DNA of 64,000 nt from Streptomyces liangshanensis (GTDB taxonomy: Bacteria > Actinomycetota > Actinomycetes > Streptomycetales > Streptomycetaceae), in NCBI RefSeq assembly GCF_011694815.1, contig NZ_CP050177.1:4186001-4250000 (forward strand). The letters are read 5' to 3'. Below, one piece after another: positions 7,545 to 19,199 of the stretch. Position 1 is the stretch's first letter. The number at the start of each line of letters is the position of its first letter. The notes under the pieces are model-generated. The model was not told where the DNA came from. It saw only the letters and a list, made by a program, of their open reading frames with translations, and ran no database searches. The position numbers were made by a program, and so were the translations under genes.

Positions 7545-7945
7545 GGATATCGGTCCTTTCTTGCGGTACCGCCTTGCCCCACGCCGTGCGGAAACACGGC
7601 TGACGTGCGGCGATACCGGCCTTCCGGCTGTTAAGGGACAATGCGGCTTTCCGTTGTATTCCTTTGTACAGCGGTCGGCCCGGCATTGTGAAGCCCAGCC
7701 AATTGCATCCGCGTGTCTCACGGCAATGGGCGAGCCGACTTTTTCCCGGGATTTTTCCCTGGCGGCCCCCCGGCGGAAATCATGGTGTGATCCGCGGCGT
7801 GATCTGCCGCGGGGCTTCTGGGGCAGCGTATCCCTGTTCATATCTACTCGCGTAGATTTTCCGGCCGGGTACGCTGAGGGGACCTCGGGGGGTCGAGGGG
7901 GATTCCCCTGGAGAACACAGCCGCACCACACCACCGGGAGTGCCA
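7545..7945. other. Divergent lsrL/purS regulatory gap
   Basis: No gene is visible. The stretch is clearly more AT-rich than its surroundings. It contains the dyad ATCTAC-TCGC-GTAGAT at 7842-7857, a possible -10 box TACGCT at 7870-7875 for purS, and the lsrL Shine-Dalgarno on the other strand. Its AT content makes it a plausible site for self-binding by LsrL. Confidence 0.5.
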
Positions 7946-8197
7946 GTGGCACGCGTCGTAGTCGACGTCATGCTCAAGCCGGAGATCCTCGACCCGCAGG
8001 GCCAGGCGGTGCAGCGCGCGCTGCCCCGGCTGGGCTTCGAGGGGATCGCCGACGTCCGCCAGGGAAAGCGTTTCGAGTTGGAGGTGGACGGGCCGGTCGA
8101 CGAGGCCGCTCTCGCCCGTATCCACGAGATCGCCGAGACCTTCCTCGCGAACACCGTCATCGAGGACTTCGTCGTGAAGGTCGAGGAGCCGAAGTGA
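7946..8197 (+). CDS. purS: FGAM synthase subunit PurS
   Basis: An 83-residue small subunit that bridges PurQ and PurL in the three-part formylglycinamidine ribonucleotide synthase. It starts [18 protein letters not shown] and ends in [13 protein letters not shown], typical for the family. Two GTG codons are possible (7940, 7946). GGGAG at 7936-7940 overlaps the first, so 7946 is chosen. Its stop overlaps the purQ start by four bases (GTGA), consistent with equimolar translation. Confidence 0.95.
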   Translation: MARVVVDVMLKPEILDPQGQAVQRALPRLGFEGIADVRQGKRFELEVDGPVDEAALARIHEIAETFLANTVIEDFVVKVEEPK

Positions 8198-8873
8198 CCG
8201 CTCGTATCGGAGTCGTCACCTTCCCCGGCACGCTCGACGACCGCGACAGCCTGCGGGCCGTCCGGATCGCCGGCGCGGAGCCCGTCTCCCTGTGGCACCG
8301 CGACAAGGACCTCCACCAGGTCGACGCGGTCGTCCTGGCCGGCGGTTTCAGTTACGGGGACTATCTGCGGGCCGGGGCCATCTCCCGGTTCTCGCCCGTC
8401 ATGGCCACGGTGATCGAGCAGGCGAAGGCCGGTATGCCGGTCCTCGGAATCTGCAACGGCTTCCAGATCCTCACCGAGTCGCATCTGCTGCCGGGCGCCA
8501 TGCTGCGCAACAACCACCTGCACTTCATCTGCCGCGATCAGAAACTGCGGGTGGAGAGCGCGGACACCGCCTGGACCTCCGACTATTCCGCGGGCCAGGA
8601 AATCTCCGTCCCCCTCAAGAACATCGACGGCCGGTACGTCGCCGACGAGCGCACGCTCGACGAGCTGGAGGCCGAGGGCCGGGTCGCGTTCCGCTACCTG
8701 GACGGCAACCCGAACGGTTCGCTGCGCGACATCGCCGGCATCTCGAACGCGGCGGGCAACGTCGTCGGCCTGATGCCGCACCCCGAGCACGCCGTGGAGC
8801 CGCTGATCGGTACGGGCCGTACCGACGGCCTGGGATTCTTCACCTCGATCCTGAAGAAGCTGGTAAGCGCCTG

Positions 8874-8874
<1 letters not shown>
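8194..8874 (+). CDS. purQ: FGAM synthase glutaminase subunit PurQ
   Basis: A 226-residue class I glutamine amidotransferase that releases ammonia from glutamine for PurL. The nucleophile is C87 in [11 protein letters not shown], with H196 and E198 in [10 protein letters not shown] completing the triad. The GTG start overlaps purS by four bases. The TGA shares one base with the purL ATG. Length and motif spacing are normal. Confidence 0.97.
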
Positions 8875-11123
<2,249 letters not shown>

Positions 11124-11216
11124 TTCGAGCCATGGTTGGCTGGACGCGCACGTGTCCGGACGTGCGTACGCGTCCCGCTGTGCGCACAGGACACGCATGA
11201 CCGAGGGATGGACCGC

Positions 11217-11423
11217 ATGGCGTTCGAGTACAAGGTCGTGACGTTCCGGGAATCGCTCATCGGCGACGCCCTGGACAGCGACAAGCTGGAGAAGACGCTC
11301 AACAAGCACGCCGAGGACGGGTGGGCCCTCAAGGCCATCACCGCGGCGGACGTCAAGGGCCGCATCGGCCCCGGCGCCGTCGAGGGCCTGCTGCTCACCC
11401 TGGAGCGTCCGCGCCAGGCGTGA
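11217..11423 (+). CDS. DUF4177 small protein
   Basis: A 68-residue protein beginning AFEYKVVTFRES and carrying the DUF4177 pattern of a leading beta strand, LEKTLNKHAEDGWALKAIT, and a terminal strand LLLTLERP. No enzymatic role is known for the family. ATG 11217 is chosen because GAGGG lies seven to eight bases upstream; an ATG at 11208 in the same frame is too close to it. It lies 93 bases after purL, before the terminator, so it may be the last gene of the purSQL transcript. Confidence 0.85.
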   Translation: MAFEYKVVTFRESLIGDALDSDKLEKTLNKHAEDGWALKAITAADVKGRIGPGAVEGLLLTLERPRQA

Positions 11424-11440
11424 GGTCCGACGGTGTACGG

Positions 11441-11480
11441 CCCCGAGCCCCCGACCGGTTCTCCGGTCGGGGGCTCGGGG
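11441..11480. terminator. 18-bp hairpin ending the purSQL region
   Basis: A perfect 18-bp stem beginning CCCCGAGCCCCC around a TTCT loop, 17 bases after the DUF4177 stop. There is no T-tract, as is common for Streptomyces terminators. Confidence 0.85.
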
Positions 11481-11496
11481 CGTTCCGGCACTCCGT

Positions 11497-11502
11497 TAGC
11501 CT
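11497..11502 (+). promoter_or_regulatory. -10 box TAGCCT, leaderless layout
   Basis: TAGCCT lies exactly seven bases before the ATG at 11510 and there is no Shine-Dalgarno. This spacing places transcription start at or next to the start codon. Confidence 0.5.
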
Positions 11503-11509
11503 CGCGGTC

Positions 11510-12310
11510 ATGCCCCCGGCCAAGAAGCGATCGCGCAAGTACGACCCCGACAAGACCCGAGCCGCCGTGTCGGCGCAGTTCGCGGCGGTACGGGAAGCCG
11601 TCGCCGGCCTCACCGACACCCAACTCGCCGGGCCCGCCACCGGACTCGACGGCTGGACGGTACGGGACCTGGCCGCGCACCTGGCGATGGTCGTCGAGTC
11701 GGTCGCCGTCGCCGCCGAGGGACCCGAGGTCGCGCCGGGCGGCCCGGTGGTGGGGCTGGGCGAGTGGCCGTTCGCGACGGCCGCGTACGCGGACGACATC
11801 AGCGAGGACGTCCGGACCCTCGCCGCGTCCGCGCCGGTCGCCGAGACGCTCGCGCGGGCCGCGGACCGTTTCGGGGCGGCGCTCCCCGGCGTCCCGGACG
11901 ACAAGCTGGTGCCGGTACGGGTCGGGACGATGCGGCTGGCGGACTTCCTGGTCACGCGGACGGTCGAGCTGGTCGTCCACACCGACGACCTGAACCGCGC
12001 GACCGGCCTGGCCGTCCCGTACGACCGTCAGGCCCTCGCCGCCTGCACGCGGCTGCTCGCGGACGGCCTCGCGGCGAAGGCGCCCGGCGCGTCGACCGAG
12101 GTACGGATCCCCCCGTACGCGGTCGTCCAGTGCGTGGAAGGCCCCCGCCACACGCGCGGCACCCCACCCAACGTGGTGGAGACGGACCCCCTCACCTGGA
12201 TCCGCCTGGCCACGGGCCGCACGACGTGGGCGTCAGCCCTGGACTCGGCGACCGTGACCGCAAGCGGCGAACGCGCGGACCTGTCCGGTCTGCTTCCGTT
12301 GATGAGCTGA
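11510..12310 (+). CDS. Mycothiol-dependent maleylpyruvate isomerase/SCP-like protein
   Basis: A 266-residue protein with a DinB-like four-helix N-terminal domain. Indicators are TDTQLAGPATGLDGWTVRDL near residues 40-60 and the HLAMV metal-ligand-type segment. The middle VELVVHTDDLNRATG resembles the second histidine motif of mycothiol-dependent maleylpyruvate isomerases. The C-terminal 90 residues look like the sterol-carrier-like domain often fused in actinobacteria. The family uses mycothiol as cofactor, but individual substrates are rarely known. The start is the ATG seven bases after a TAGCCT box. It follows the purSQL terminator and is probably transcribed alone. Confidence 0.8.
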   Translation: MPPAKKRSRKYDPDKTRAAVSAQFAAVREAVAGLTDTQLAGPATGLDGWTVRDLAAHLAMVVESVAVAAEGPEVAPGGPVVGLGEWPFATAAYADDISEDVRTLAASAPVAETLARAADRFGAALPGVPDDKLVPVRVGTMRLADFLVTRTVELVVHTDDLNRATGLAVPYDRQALAACTRLLADGLAAKAPGASTEVRIPPYAVVQCVEGPRHTRGTPPNVVETDPLTWIRLATGRTTWASALDSATVTASGERADLSGLLPLMS

Positions 12311-12330
12311 CCGGCTGATCCGGCAGGGCT

Positions 12331-12549
12331 TTAGAGCAGTTCCGTCTCGGCCGCGAGGGCGACCAGGGCGGTCCACGCGCCGGGGGTCAGCATGAGAACC
12401 GGGCCCGTCGGCATCTTGCTGTCCCGTACGGGGACCAGTCCGGTCGCAGTGAGGGCGGCGGGGGCGAACTCGACGCAGTTGCCGCCGTCGGTGTTGCTGT
12501 AGCTCGACTTGATCCACTCCACGCGGGACGTTTCCTGCGAAATGCTCAT
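12331..12549 (-). CDS. DUF397 protein
   Basis: A 72-residue protein with the hallmark WIKSSYSNTDGGNCVEFAP followed by VPVRDSKMPTGPVL, which defines DUF397. Such proteins are paired with Scr1-type helix-turn-helix regulators throughout Streptomyces and are thought to antagonise or modulate them, as in the whiJ and abaA loci. Its start overlaps the stop of the upstream regulator by four bases, so the two are made together. No DNA-binding motif is present. Confidence 0.93.
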   Translation of the reverse strand: MSISQETSRVEWIKSSYSNTDGGNCVEFAPAALTATGLVPVRDSKMPTGPVLMLTPGAWTALVALAAETELL

Positions 12550-13376
12550 GTGGGAAGTGCCTCCATGGCGGATGCGATGAGGGCGCCGGTCTCACGGGGA
12601 GACAGCGCGTTGGCCCTCATCACATCGTAGGCCCGGCGGTGTCGGGCCACATTGGCCGCGTCTTCCAGCAACTGGCCCGTGGTGATGCTCTCTTCGTAAG
12701 CGACGCTTGTTCCGTTGTCCAGCGTCAGAAGCGTCAGCGAGCCGCCCAGCAGCGCATGAGCCCCATGCTTGAACGGCAGAACCTGGATGATTCCGACCGG
12801 ACTGTCCACGAGGGGCAACAGCGCTTCCAACTGGGCCCGCATCACCTCCGGCGCACCGATGGTCCGCCGCAGGACTCCCTCGTCCAGGATCACCGAGAGG
12901 TAGGGCCGGGCGGGCCCTTGCAGCAGGCTTCGCCGACCCATGCGCGCCGCGACCTTCTCGTCGATCTCGGCGGCGGTGGATTCGGGGTTGCCCTGCCTGA
13001 GGAGTTCGCGCGCGTACGCCTCGGTCTGGGCGAGGCCCGGGACGGTGTGCCCGGAGTACTCCTCGATCGTCACGGCCCGCGCCTCCAGCTCCATGCGCCG
13101 CCGGTACTTGTCGGGATGGACCTCGTTGCGAGCCAGCGCGTACAGCTTCGCGAACAGCCCGTCCGTCCCGAACGCCGCGTCCAGCTTGTCCGCCAGGTCC
13201 GGCGCGATCATCGCTTGCGCCGTCTCGTACCGGTGCAGCGCACTCCGCGAGTACCGGATGACGGCGGCCAGGTCCTCCAGAGACATCCCAGCCTGTTCCC
13301 GCAACCTGCGCATCTCCGCTCCGAACAGGTGCCGGACCGACCGGTCGGGGGTCAGTTCGCGAGGGCGTGGGGTCAT
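12546..13376 (-). CDS. Scr1/WhiJ-type XRE regulator (DUF5753)
   Basis: A 276-residue regulator. The N-terminal XRE helix-turn-helix (residues 15-75) contains EMRRLREQAGMSLEDLAAVI and SRSALHRYET. The rest is the DUF5753 domain with YSGHTVPGLAQTEAYARELL near 105-130 and the late VAYEESITTGQ. Translation is coupled to the DUF397 partner. The family includes WhiJ, which influences development, but dozens of paralogues exist per genome and this one cannot be given a specific target. It is divergent from the META lipoprotein gene across 200 bases. Confidence 0.93.
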   Translation of the reverse strand: MTPRPRELTPDRSVRHLFGAEMRRLREQAGMSLEDLAAVIRYSRSALHRYETAQAMIAPDLADKLDAAFGTDGLFAKLYALARNEVHPDKYRRRMELEARAVTIEEYSGHTVPGLAQTEAYARELLRQGNPESTAAEIDEKVAARMGRRSLLQGPARPYLSVILDEGVLRRTIGAPEVMRAQLEALLPLVDSPVGIIQVLPFKHGAHALLGGSLTLLTLDNGTSVAYEESITTGQLLEDAANVARHRRAYDVMRANALSPRETGALIASAMEALPT

Positions 13377-13576
13377 GGGGGCGACCTCGATTCTCTGTGG
13401 GGGCCCTTCCAGACGTCCGAGACGTCGGCCACTCGGGATCGTATGCAGGAGCGCCGCCCCCTTTCATACGGATGGTGATTCTCCGGTCACGGAGAGGATT
13501 CCCGCCCGCCGGGCTCCCGCACGCCTGGGCGCCCGCCCGCATGGAACCGTCCGCCCGTGTGATCCGTCCCACCCGC

Positions 13577-14398
13577 ATGCAGAAGCAGCAGAGCATCACG
13601 GTTACCGCGGTCACCGCACTCGCGCTGTTCGGCCTTGCGGCGTGCGGTAGCGAGACCACCTCGACGACGGGGGCGGGGGGTGATGACGCGTCCGTGCGGG
13701 AGTCGGCGCTCGCCGGTGTCCGGTGGCACCTGGAGAGCGTGACGGTCGACGGGAGAAGGACCGCCGGGGTGGCGGGGACCTCGCTGGAGTTCGGCGACTC
13801 GACGCGGGCGACGCTGGCCACCGGGTGTGACGAGTACGCGGTGGACGTGTCCGTCGCCGGTGACACCGTGACCGTCGGTGGGAAGCGGGCGACGGCGACC
13901 GCCTCGTGCACGATGAACCTCGACGCCCTGGACAAGGCGCTGGACGAGGCCTTCACCGGGAAGCTGACAGCGAAGGTGGCCGGCGACCGCCTCACCCTGA
14001 CCTCCTCCGACGGCGACGTCCTGGCCCTGACCAGCGGATCTCCCGCGCCCCTCACCGGTACGAAGTGGACCGTGAACGCGCTGGCCTCCGACGGGAGCGC
14101 GGCGCGGCTGCCCGCCGGGACGGACGGCTCGGCGACCTTCACGCTGGGCGCGGACGGTTCCGTACGGGGCAATCTGGGCTGCAACGGGTTCAGCGCCCGG
14201 GCGAAGGTCGCCGGGGACACGATCACGTTCAGCAGGGTGATCTCGACGAAGATGGCTTGTTCCGGCCCCCGGTCGGCGGTCGAGAGGCACCTGGCCAAGG
14301 TCCTGCGCGGCACGGTCACGTATGACCTCAACCACGGTGGCCTGTGGCTCACGGGGGAGGACGGCGGACTCGCCGCGCTGCCCGCCCCGAAGGGGTGA
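13577..14398 (+). CDS. META-domain lipoprotein
   Basis: A 273-residue exported protein. Residues 1-22 form a lipoprotein signal with lipobox GLAAC, so C23 should be lipidated. Two META (HslJ-like) domains follow, about 45-150 and 155-270; the second has TGTKWTVNAL and LGCNGFSARAKV, the first VRWHLESVTV. The ATG at 13577 places the lipobox correctly. An in-frame ATG at 13541 would add 12 residues, and neither has a clear Shine-Dalgarno. META domains are linked to outer-surface stress proteins, with no known activity. Confidence 0.85.
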   Translation: MQKQQSITVTAVTALALFGLAACGSETTSTTGAGGDDASVRESALAGVRWHLESVTVDGRRTAGVAGTSLEFGDSTRATLATGCDEYAVDVSVAGDTVTVGGKRATATASCTMNLDALDKALDEAFTGKLTAKVAGDRLTLTSSDGDVLALTSGSPAPLTGTKWTVNALASDGSAARLPAGTDGSATFTLGADGSVRGNLGCNGFSARAKVAGDTITFSRVISTKMACSGPRSAVERHLAKVLRGTVTYDLNHGGLWLTGEDGGLAALPAPKG

Positions 14399-14599
14399 CG
14401 ACCGGGTCCCACAGCCTCCGCACCGGCCCGGCACAGGCCCCGCACCGGCCAGGACCGGCCCGTACCCCCGATCCGCGCGCTCCCGGCGAGCCCAGATTCC
14501 GCGTACAGGACGAAGCGGCGCGGTTACGGAACGTACGGGCCGGGAGGTCGGAATCCGGCCAGGTCCGATCCCCAATTCGGACCAGTGGTCGATCTCGCC

Positions 14600-14605
14600 T
14601 ACACT
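14600..14605 (+). promoter_or_regulatory. purF -10 box TACACT, leaderless layout
   Basis: TACACT ends seven bases before the GTG at 14613. A weak -35-like TTCGGA lies at 14576-14581 with an 18-base spacer. There is no Shine-Dalgarno, so purF mRNA probably starts at the GTG. Confidence 0.55.
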
Positions 14606-14612
14606 CGGTGGC

Positions 14613-16136
14613 GTGCCTCGTGGTGATGGACGACTCAACCACGACCTGCTCCCCGGTGAGAAAGGCCCCCAGGACGCGTGTGGCGTCTTCGGAGTCTGGG
14701 CCCCGGGCGAAGAGGTCGCCAAGCTCACCTATTTCGGACTGTATGCCCTGCAGCACCGTGGACAGGAGTCCGCGGGCATCGCAGTGAGCAACGGGTCCCA
14801 GATCCTGGTCTTCAAGGACATGGGCCTGGTCTCACAGGTCTTCGACGAAACGTCCCTCGGCTCCCTCCTGGGCCATATCGCGGTGGGCCATGCCCGCTAC
14901 TCCACCACCGGAGCCTCGGTGTGGGAGAACGCGCAGCCGACCTTCCGGGCCACGGCCCACGGCTCGATCGCGCTCGGTCACAACGGGAACCTGGTCAACA
15001 CCGCCCAGCTCGCGGAGATGGTCGCCGACCTCCCCAAGGAGAACGGCCGGCCCACGCGCGTGGCCGCCACCAACGACACCGACCTGGTCACGGCGCTCCT
15101 CGCCGGCCAGACGGACGACGACGGCAAGCCCCTCACGGTCGAGGAAGCCGCCGCCAAGATCCTGCCCGACGTCCAGGGAGCCTTCTCGCTCGTCTTCATG
15201 GACGAGCACACCCTCTACGCCGCCCGTGACCCGCAGGGCATCCGCCCGCTCGTCCTCGGCCGGCTGGAGCGCGGCTGGGTCGTCGCCTCCGAGGGCGCGG
15301 CCCTCGACATCTGCGGCGCCTCCTTCGTCCGCGAGATCGAGCCCGGCGAGCTCATCGCCATCGACGAGAACGGTCTGCGCACCCAGCGATTCGCGGAAGC
15401 GAAGCCCAAGGGCTGTGTCTTCGAGTACGTCTACCTGGCGCGTCCCGACACGGACATCGCCGGTCGGAACGTGTATCTGTCCCGGGTGGAAATGGGCCGG
15501 AAACTCGCGAAAGAAGCACCCGTCGAGGCCGATCTGGTCATAGCGACCCCGGAGTCCGGCACCCCCGCCGCCATCGGCTACGCCGAGGCGAGCGGTATCC
15601 CGTACGGCTCGGGCCTGGTCAAGAACGCGTACGTCGGCCGGACCTTCATCCAGCCGTCCCAGACCATCCGCCAGCTGGGCATCCGGCTGAAGCTCAACCC
15701 GCTCAAGGAAGTCATCCGGGGCAAGCGCCTGGTGGTCGTGGACGACTCGATCGTCCGCGGCAACACACAGCGCGCGCTCGTCAAGATGCTCCGCGAGGCG
15801 GGCGCCGCCGAGGTCCACATCCGGATCTCGTCCCCGCCGGTCAAGTGGCCCTGCTTCTTCGGCATCGACTTCGCGACCCGCGCCGAGCTGATCGCCAACG
15901 GCATGACGATCGACGAGATCGGTGTCTCGCTGGGCGCCGACTCCCTCTCGTACATCTCCCTCGACGGGATGATCGAGGCGACCACCATCGCCAAGCCGAA
16001 CCTCTGCCGTGCCTGCTTCGACGGCGAGTACCCGATGGATCTCCCCGACCCCGAGCTGCTCGGCAAGCAGCTGCTGGAGACCGAGCTCGCGGCAGGACCG
16101 GCCAACGCGGCCGCCGAGGCGCTCCGCCGCCCGTAG
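14613..16136 (+). CDS. purF: Amidophosphoribosyltransferase PurF
   Basis: A 507-residue enzyme that commits PRPP and glutamine to phosphoribosylamine, the first purine step. The N-terminal 22 residues look like the propeptide removed to expose C23 (DACGVFGV), the glutaminase nucleophile. The phosphoribosyltransferase part holds the PRPP motif LVVVDDSIVRGNT near residue 370. The CFFGIDF segment and a late CRACF are in the positions of iron-sulfur ligands in the B. subtilis type. The GTG is set by family comparison and by the TACACT box seven bases upstream. purM follows after 70 bases. Confidence 0.97.
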   Translation: MPRGDGRLNHDLLPGEKGPQDACGVFGVWAPGEEVAKLTYFGLYALQHRGQESAGIAVSNGSQILVFKDMGLVSQVFDETSLGSLLGHIAVGHARYSTTGASVWENAQPTFRATAHGSIALGHNGNLVNTAQLAEMVADLPKENGRPTRVAATNDTDLVTALLAGQTDDDGKPLTVEEAAAKILPDVQGAFSLVFMDEHTLYAARDPQGIRPLVLGRLERGWVVASEGAALDICGASFVREIEPGELIAIDENGLRTQRFAEAKPKGCVFEYVYLARPDTDIAGRNVYLSRVEMGRKLAKEAPVEADLVIATPESGTPAAIGYAEASGIPYGSGLVKNAYVGRTFIQPSQTIRQLGIRLKLNPLKEVIRGKRLVVVDDSIVRGNTQRALVKMLREAGAAEVHIRISSPPVKWPCFFGIDFATRAELIANGMTIDEIGVSLGADSLSYISLDGMIEATTIAKPNLCRACFDGEYPMDLPDPELLGKQLLETELAAGPANAAAEALRRP

Positions 16137-16206
16137 TTCCGCATCCCCAGGACGACCGGTTCCGCATCCGTTTGCCGACCGCATGACGACAGGAAAGTAC
16201 TCAGCC

Positions 16207-17277
16207 ATGTCCGATACGACCACTGGTGCCAGCTACGCGGCCGCGGGCGTCGACATCGAAGCCGGTGACCGCGCGGTCGAGCTGATGAAGGAGTGGGTGA
16301 AGAAGACGAAGCGCCCCGAGGTCCTCGGCGGCCTCGGCGGTTTCGCCGGCCTCTTCGACGCCTCCGCCCTCAAGCGCTACGAGCGGCCGCTCCTCGCCTC
16401 CGCCACCGACGGTGTCGGTACGAAGGTCGACCTGGCCCGCAAGATGGGCGTGTACGACACCATCGGCCACGACCTCGTCGGAATGGTCGTCGACGACCTG
16501 GTCGTCTGCGGCGCCGAGCCGCTCTTCATGACCGACTACATCTGCGTCGGCAAGGTCCACCCCGAGCGGGTCGCCGCCATCGTCAAGGGCATCGCGGAAG
16601 GCTGCGTCCTCGCGGGCTGCGCCCTGGTCGGCGGCGAGACCGCCGAACACCCCGGGCTGCTCGGCGAGGACGACTTCGACGTCGCCGGCGCGGGGACCGG
16701 CGTGGTCGAGGCGGACCAGCTGCTCGGCCCGGATCGTATCCGTACGGGTGACGCGGTGATCGCCATGGCGTCCTCCGGTCTTCACTCCAACGGGTACTCG
16801 CTGGTCCGGCACGTGGTCTTCGACCGGGCCGGCTGGTCGCTGGACCGCGAGGTCCCCGAGTTCGGCCGCACCCTCGGCGAGGAACTGCTGGAGCCCACGA
16901 AGATCTACTCGCTCGACTGCCTGGCGCTCACCAGGACCACCGAGGTGCACGCGTTCAGCCACGTCACCGGCGGCGGCCTCGCGGCGAACCTCGCCCGGGT
17001 CGTCCCGGACGCGCTGCACGCCCGGGTGGACCGCTCGACCTGGACGCCCGGCGCGGTCTTCGACCTCGTCGGCCGCGCGGGGAACGTGGAGCGGCTCGAA
17101 CTGGAGAAGACGCTGAACATGGGCGTCGGCATGATCGCGGTCGTCCCGGCGGACTCCGCCGACGCGGCCCTGACCACCCTCGCCGACCGGGGCGTCCACG
17201 CCTGGGTCGCGGGCGAGATCACCGAGCGCGGCGGCCACGCGACGGGCGCGGCGCTGTCCGGCGACTACGCGGGCTGA
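16207..17277 (+). CDS. purM: AIR synthase PurM
   Basis: A 356-residue phosphoribosylformylglycinamidine cyclo-ligase that closes the imidazole ring to make AIR. Typical landmarks are SYAAAGVDIEAGDRAV at the N-terminus, LLASATDGVGTKVDLA near 65, ALVGGETAEHPG near 140 and HVTGGGLAANLARV near 255. ATG 16207 is preferred to 16183 because GGAAAG lies ten bases before it. It is probably co-transcribed with purF and is followed by a bidirectional hairpin. Confidence 0.97.
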   Translation: MSDTTTGASYAAAGVDIEAGDRAVELMKEWVKKTKRPEVLGGLGGFAGLFDASALKRYERPLLASATDGVGTKVDLARKMGVYDTIGHDLVGMVVDDLVVCGAEPLFMTDYICVGKVHPERVAAIVKGIAEGCVLAGCALVGGETAEHPGLLGEDDFDVAGAGTGVVEADQLLGPDRIRTGDAVIAMASSGLHSNGYSLVRHVVFDRAGWSLDREVPEFGRTLGEELLEPTKIYSLDCLALTRTTEVHAFSHVTGGGLAANLARVVPDALHARVDRSTWTPGAVFDLVGRAGNVERLELEKTLNMGVGMIAVVPADSADAALTTLADRGVHAWVAGEITERGGHATGAALSGDYAG

Positions 17278-17320
17278 TTGCGGGAGCCGCCCACGCTGAC
17301 CGGGTCCTGGGCAGCACAGA

Positions 17321-17352
17321 ACCCGGTCCGGGACCGAAGTCCTGGACCGGGT
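17321..17352. terminator. Bidirectional hairpin between purM and DUF3073
   Basis: ACCCGGTCC pairs with GGACCGGGT, and an inner GGAC-CGAA-GTCC tetraloop stem stacks on it with one mismatch. It separates two convergent genes. Confidence 0.75.
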
Positions 17353-17431
17353 CGGTGAGACCGCCGGAGAGATCCGGAGCTATGCGGACGTCAGATCGTA
17401 CGGACTCGATCGACGTCGGACGGTACGGACG

Positions 17432-17683
17432 TCAAGCGCCGCGGCGCTGCGCCGAGGGTCCGGACTCGTCGTCCTCGTCCTCGTCGTCGTTGTACCGATC
17501 CGCATACTGTGCGTACGGGTCATCTTCCTCTTCGTCATCCTCGAACGGCTCCGCGTTCGGCGGTTGACTCGTAGGTGATGCGCCCAGCTCATTGGCCAGA
17601 CGCGACAGATCTGTCCCGCCGCTGTTGTACTTCAGCTGGCGGGCGACCTTCGTCTGCTTGGCCTTGGCCCGGCCGCGCCCCAT
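17432..17683 (-). CDS. DUF3073 protein
   Basis: An 83-residue protein with a very basic N-terminus (GRGRAKAKQTKVARQLKY) and a strongly acidic middle rich in Asp and Glu, the pattern of actinobacterial DUF3073. No function is known; the charge split suggests a nucleic-acid or ribosome associated role. The ATG at 17683 follows GAGGGGG. It is convergent with purM. The 279-base gap upstream to the valine dehydrogenase stop holds no further gene. Confidence 0.92.
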   Translation of the reverse strand: MGRGRAKAKQTKVARQLKYNSGGTDLSRLANELGASPTSQPPNAEPFEDDEEEDDPYAQYADRYNDDEDEDDESGPSAQRRGA

Positions 17684-17962
17684 GGCTCGACCCCCTCGGT
17701 GACGGGGCTCGACGGCCCCAGAGTCTTGACACGCGTTCATAATTCAGAACGAGCTCTCCGCGGAGAGACCCGTCCGTAGGCTTCAACGGTACCTGCTTCC
17801 GCGGCCATACGGTACGCCGCCCGCAGGACGCGCCTCGGCTCCGGACCTGCGAAGCGCGCCGTCCTCGCTGGTCAGCTGCGATTTTAACCTCTTATTGAGG
17901 GGCGACCCGCCGACCGGGGGTGAGTCTCGTCTCCCCGTGCGGGTACGGCCGCCCCTCCACGC

Positions 17963-19045
17963 TCACCGGGGGCGGGCCTCGGCCATCCGGTGCTCGGCGA
18001 TCCTGTCGGCCGCCGCGGCCGGCGGAATCCCGTCCTCCTTCGCACGTGCGAAGATGGAAAGAGTGGTGTCGAAGATCTTCGCGGCCTTCGCGCGGCACCG
18101 CTCGAAGTCGAACCCGTTCAGCTCGTCGGCGACCTGGATGACCCCGCCGGCGTTGACCACGTAGTCGGGCGCGTAGAGGATCCCGCGGTCGGCGAGGTCC
18201 TTCTCGACGCCCGGGTGGGCGAGCTGGTTGTTGGCCGCCCCGCACACCACCGTCGCGGTGAGGGCGGGCACGGTGACGTCGTCCAGCACGCCGCCGAGCG
18301 CGCAGGGCGCGTAGATGTCCAGGCCCTCGGTACGGATCAGGGTGTCGGTGTCGGCGACGACGGTGACCTCGGGATACAGGTCCGTGAGGCGCCGTACGGA
18401 CTCGTCCCGCACGTCCGTGACGACCACGCGCGCCCCGTCCTGGAGCAGGTGCCCGACCAGGTGGTGCCCGACCTTGCCGACGCCCGCGACGCCCACGGTC
18501 CTGCCCCGCAGCGACGGGTCGCCCCACTGGTGCTCGGCGCTGGCGCGCATGCCCTGGAAGACCCCGAAGGCCGTCAGCACGGACGAGTCGCCGGCGCCGC
18601 CGTTCTCGGGGGAGCGGCCGGTGGTCCAGCGGCACTCGCGGGCCACCACGTCCATGTCCGCCACGTACGTGCCGACGTCGCAGGCCGTGACGTACCGGCC
18701 GCCGAGCGAGGCGACGAACCGCCCGTGCGCGAGGAGCAGCTCCTCCGACTTGATCTGCTCCGGGTCGCCGATGATCACGGCCTTGCCGCCGCCGTGGTCG
18801 AGCCCGGCCAGGGCGTTCTTGTACGACATGCCCCGGGAGAGGTTCAGCGCGTCGGCGACGGCCGCCTCCTCGGAGGCGTACGGGTAGAAGCGGGTGCCGC
18901 CCAGGCCGGGGCCCAGGGCGGTCGAGTGGAGGGCGATGACGGCCTTGAGGCCGCTGCGGCGGTCCTGGCAGAGCACGACCTGCTCGTGGCCACCCTGCTC
19001 CGATCGGAACAGGGTGTGCAGGACGCCGTCGGTCACATCGGTCAC
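17963..19045 (-). CDS. vdh: Valine (Leu/Phe/Val) dehydrogenase
   Basis: A 360-residue NAD-dependent amino acid dehydrogenase that oxidatively deaminates branched-chain amino acids, supplying ammonium and branched keto acids for fatty acids and polyketides. The glycine-rich [10 protein letters not shown] holds catalytic K88. The dinucleotide fold has GVAGVGKVG near 180. Substrate-side [15 protein letters not shown] is conserved. The GTG at 19045 ([10 protein letters not shown]) has GGGAG at nine bases and matches the family N-terminus; the upstream open frame is rejected. Context next to bldC supports Vdh rather than phenylalanine dehydrogenase. Confidence 0.93.
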   Translation of the reverse strand: MTDVTDGVLHTLFRSEQGGHEQVVLCQDRRSGLKAVIALHSTALGPGLGGTRFYPYASEEAAVADALNLSRGMSYKNALAGLDHGGGKAVIIGDPEQIKSEELLLAHGRFVASLGGRYVTACDVGTYVADMDVVARECRWTTGRSPENGGAGDSSVLTAFGVFQGMRASAEHQWGDPSLRGRTVGVAGVGKVGHHLVGHLLQDGARVVVTDVRDESVRRLTDLYPEVTVVADTDTLIRTEGLDIYAPCALGGVLDDVTVPALTATVVCGAANNQLAHPGVEKDLADRGILYAPDYVVNAGGVIQVADELNGFDFERCRAKAAKIFDTTLSIFARAKEDGIPPAAAADRIAEHRMAEARPR

Positions 19046-19199
19046 GGTGGTGACTCCCAAGGTACGAAGCGGCGGAAAGCCCCTCCGGCGGGTGGGGAGG
19101 GACCAGTTGGGCACGAGAGTAGATCCCCCGGGCGGTGCGCTCGGGCCGCAGTGCCGAGGATCACCCTCCCGGGGAGTGCGGGCATGAAACGATCCCGTC

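Noticed and set aside
7411..8193. N-terminal extension of purQ through purS
   Set aside because: The open frame continues upstream, but GTG 8194 overlaps the purS stop in a GTGA coupling and matches the family N-terminus.
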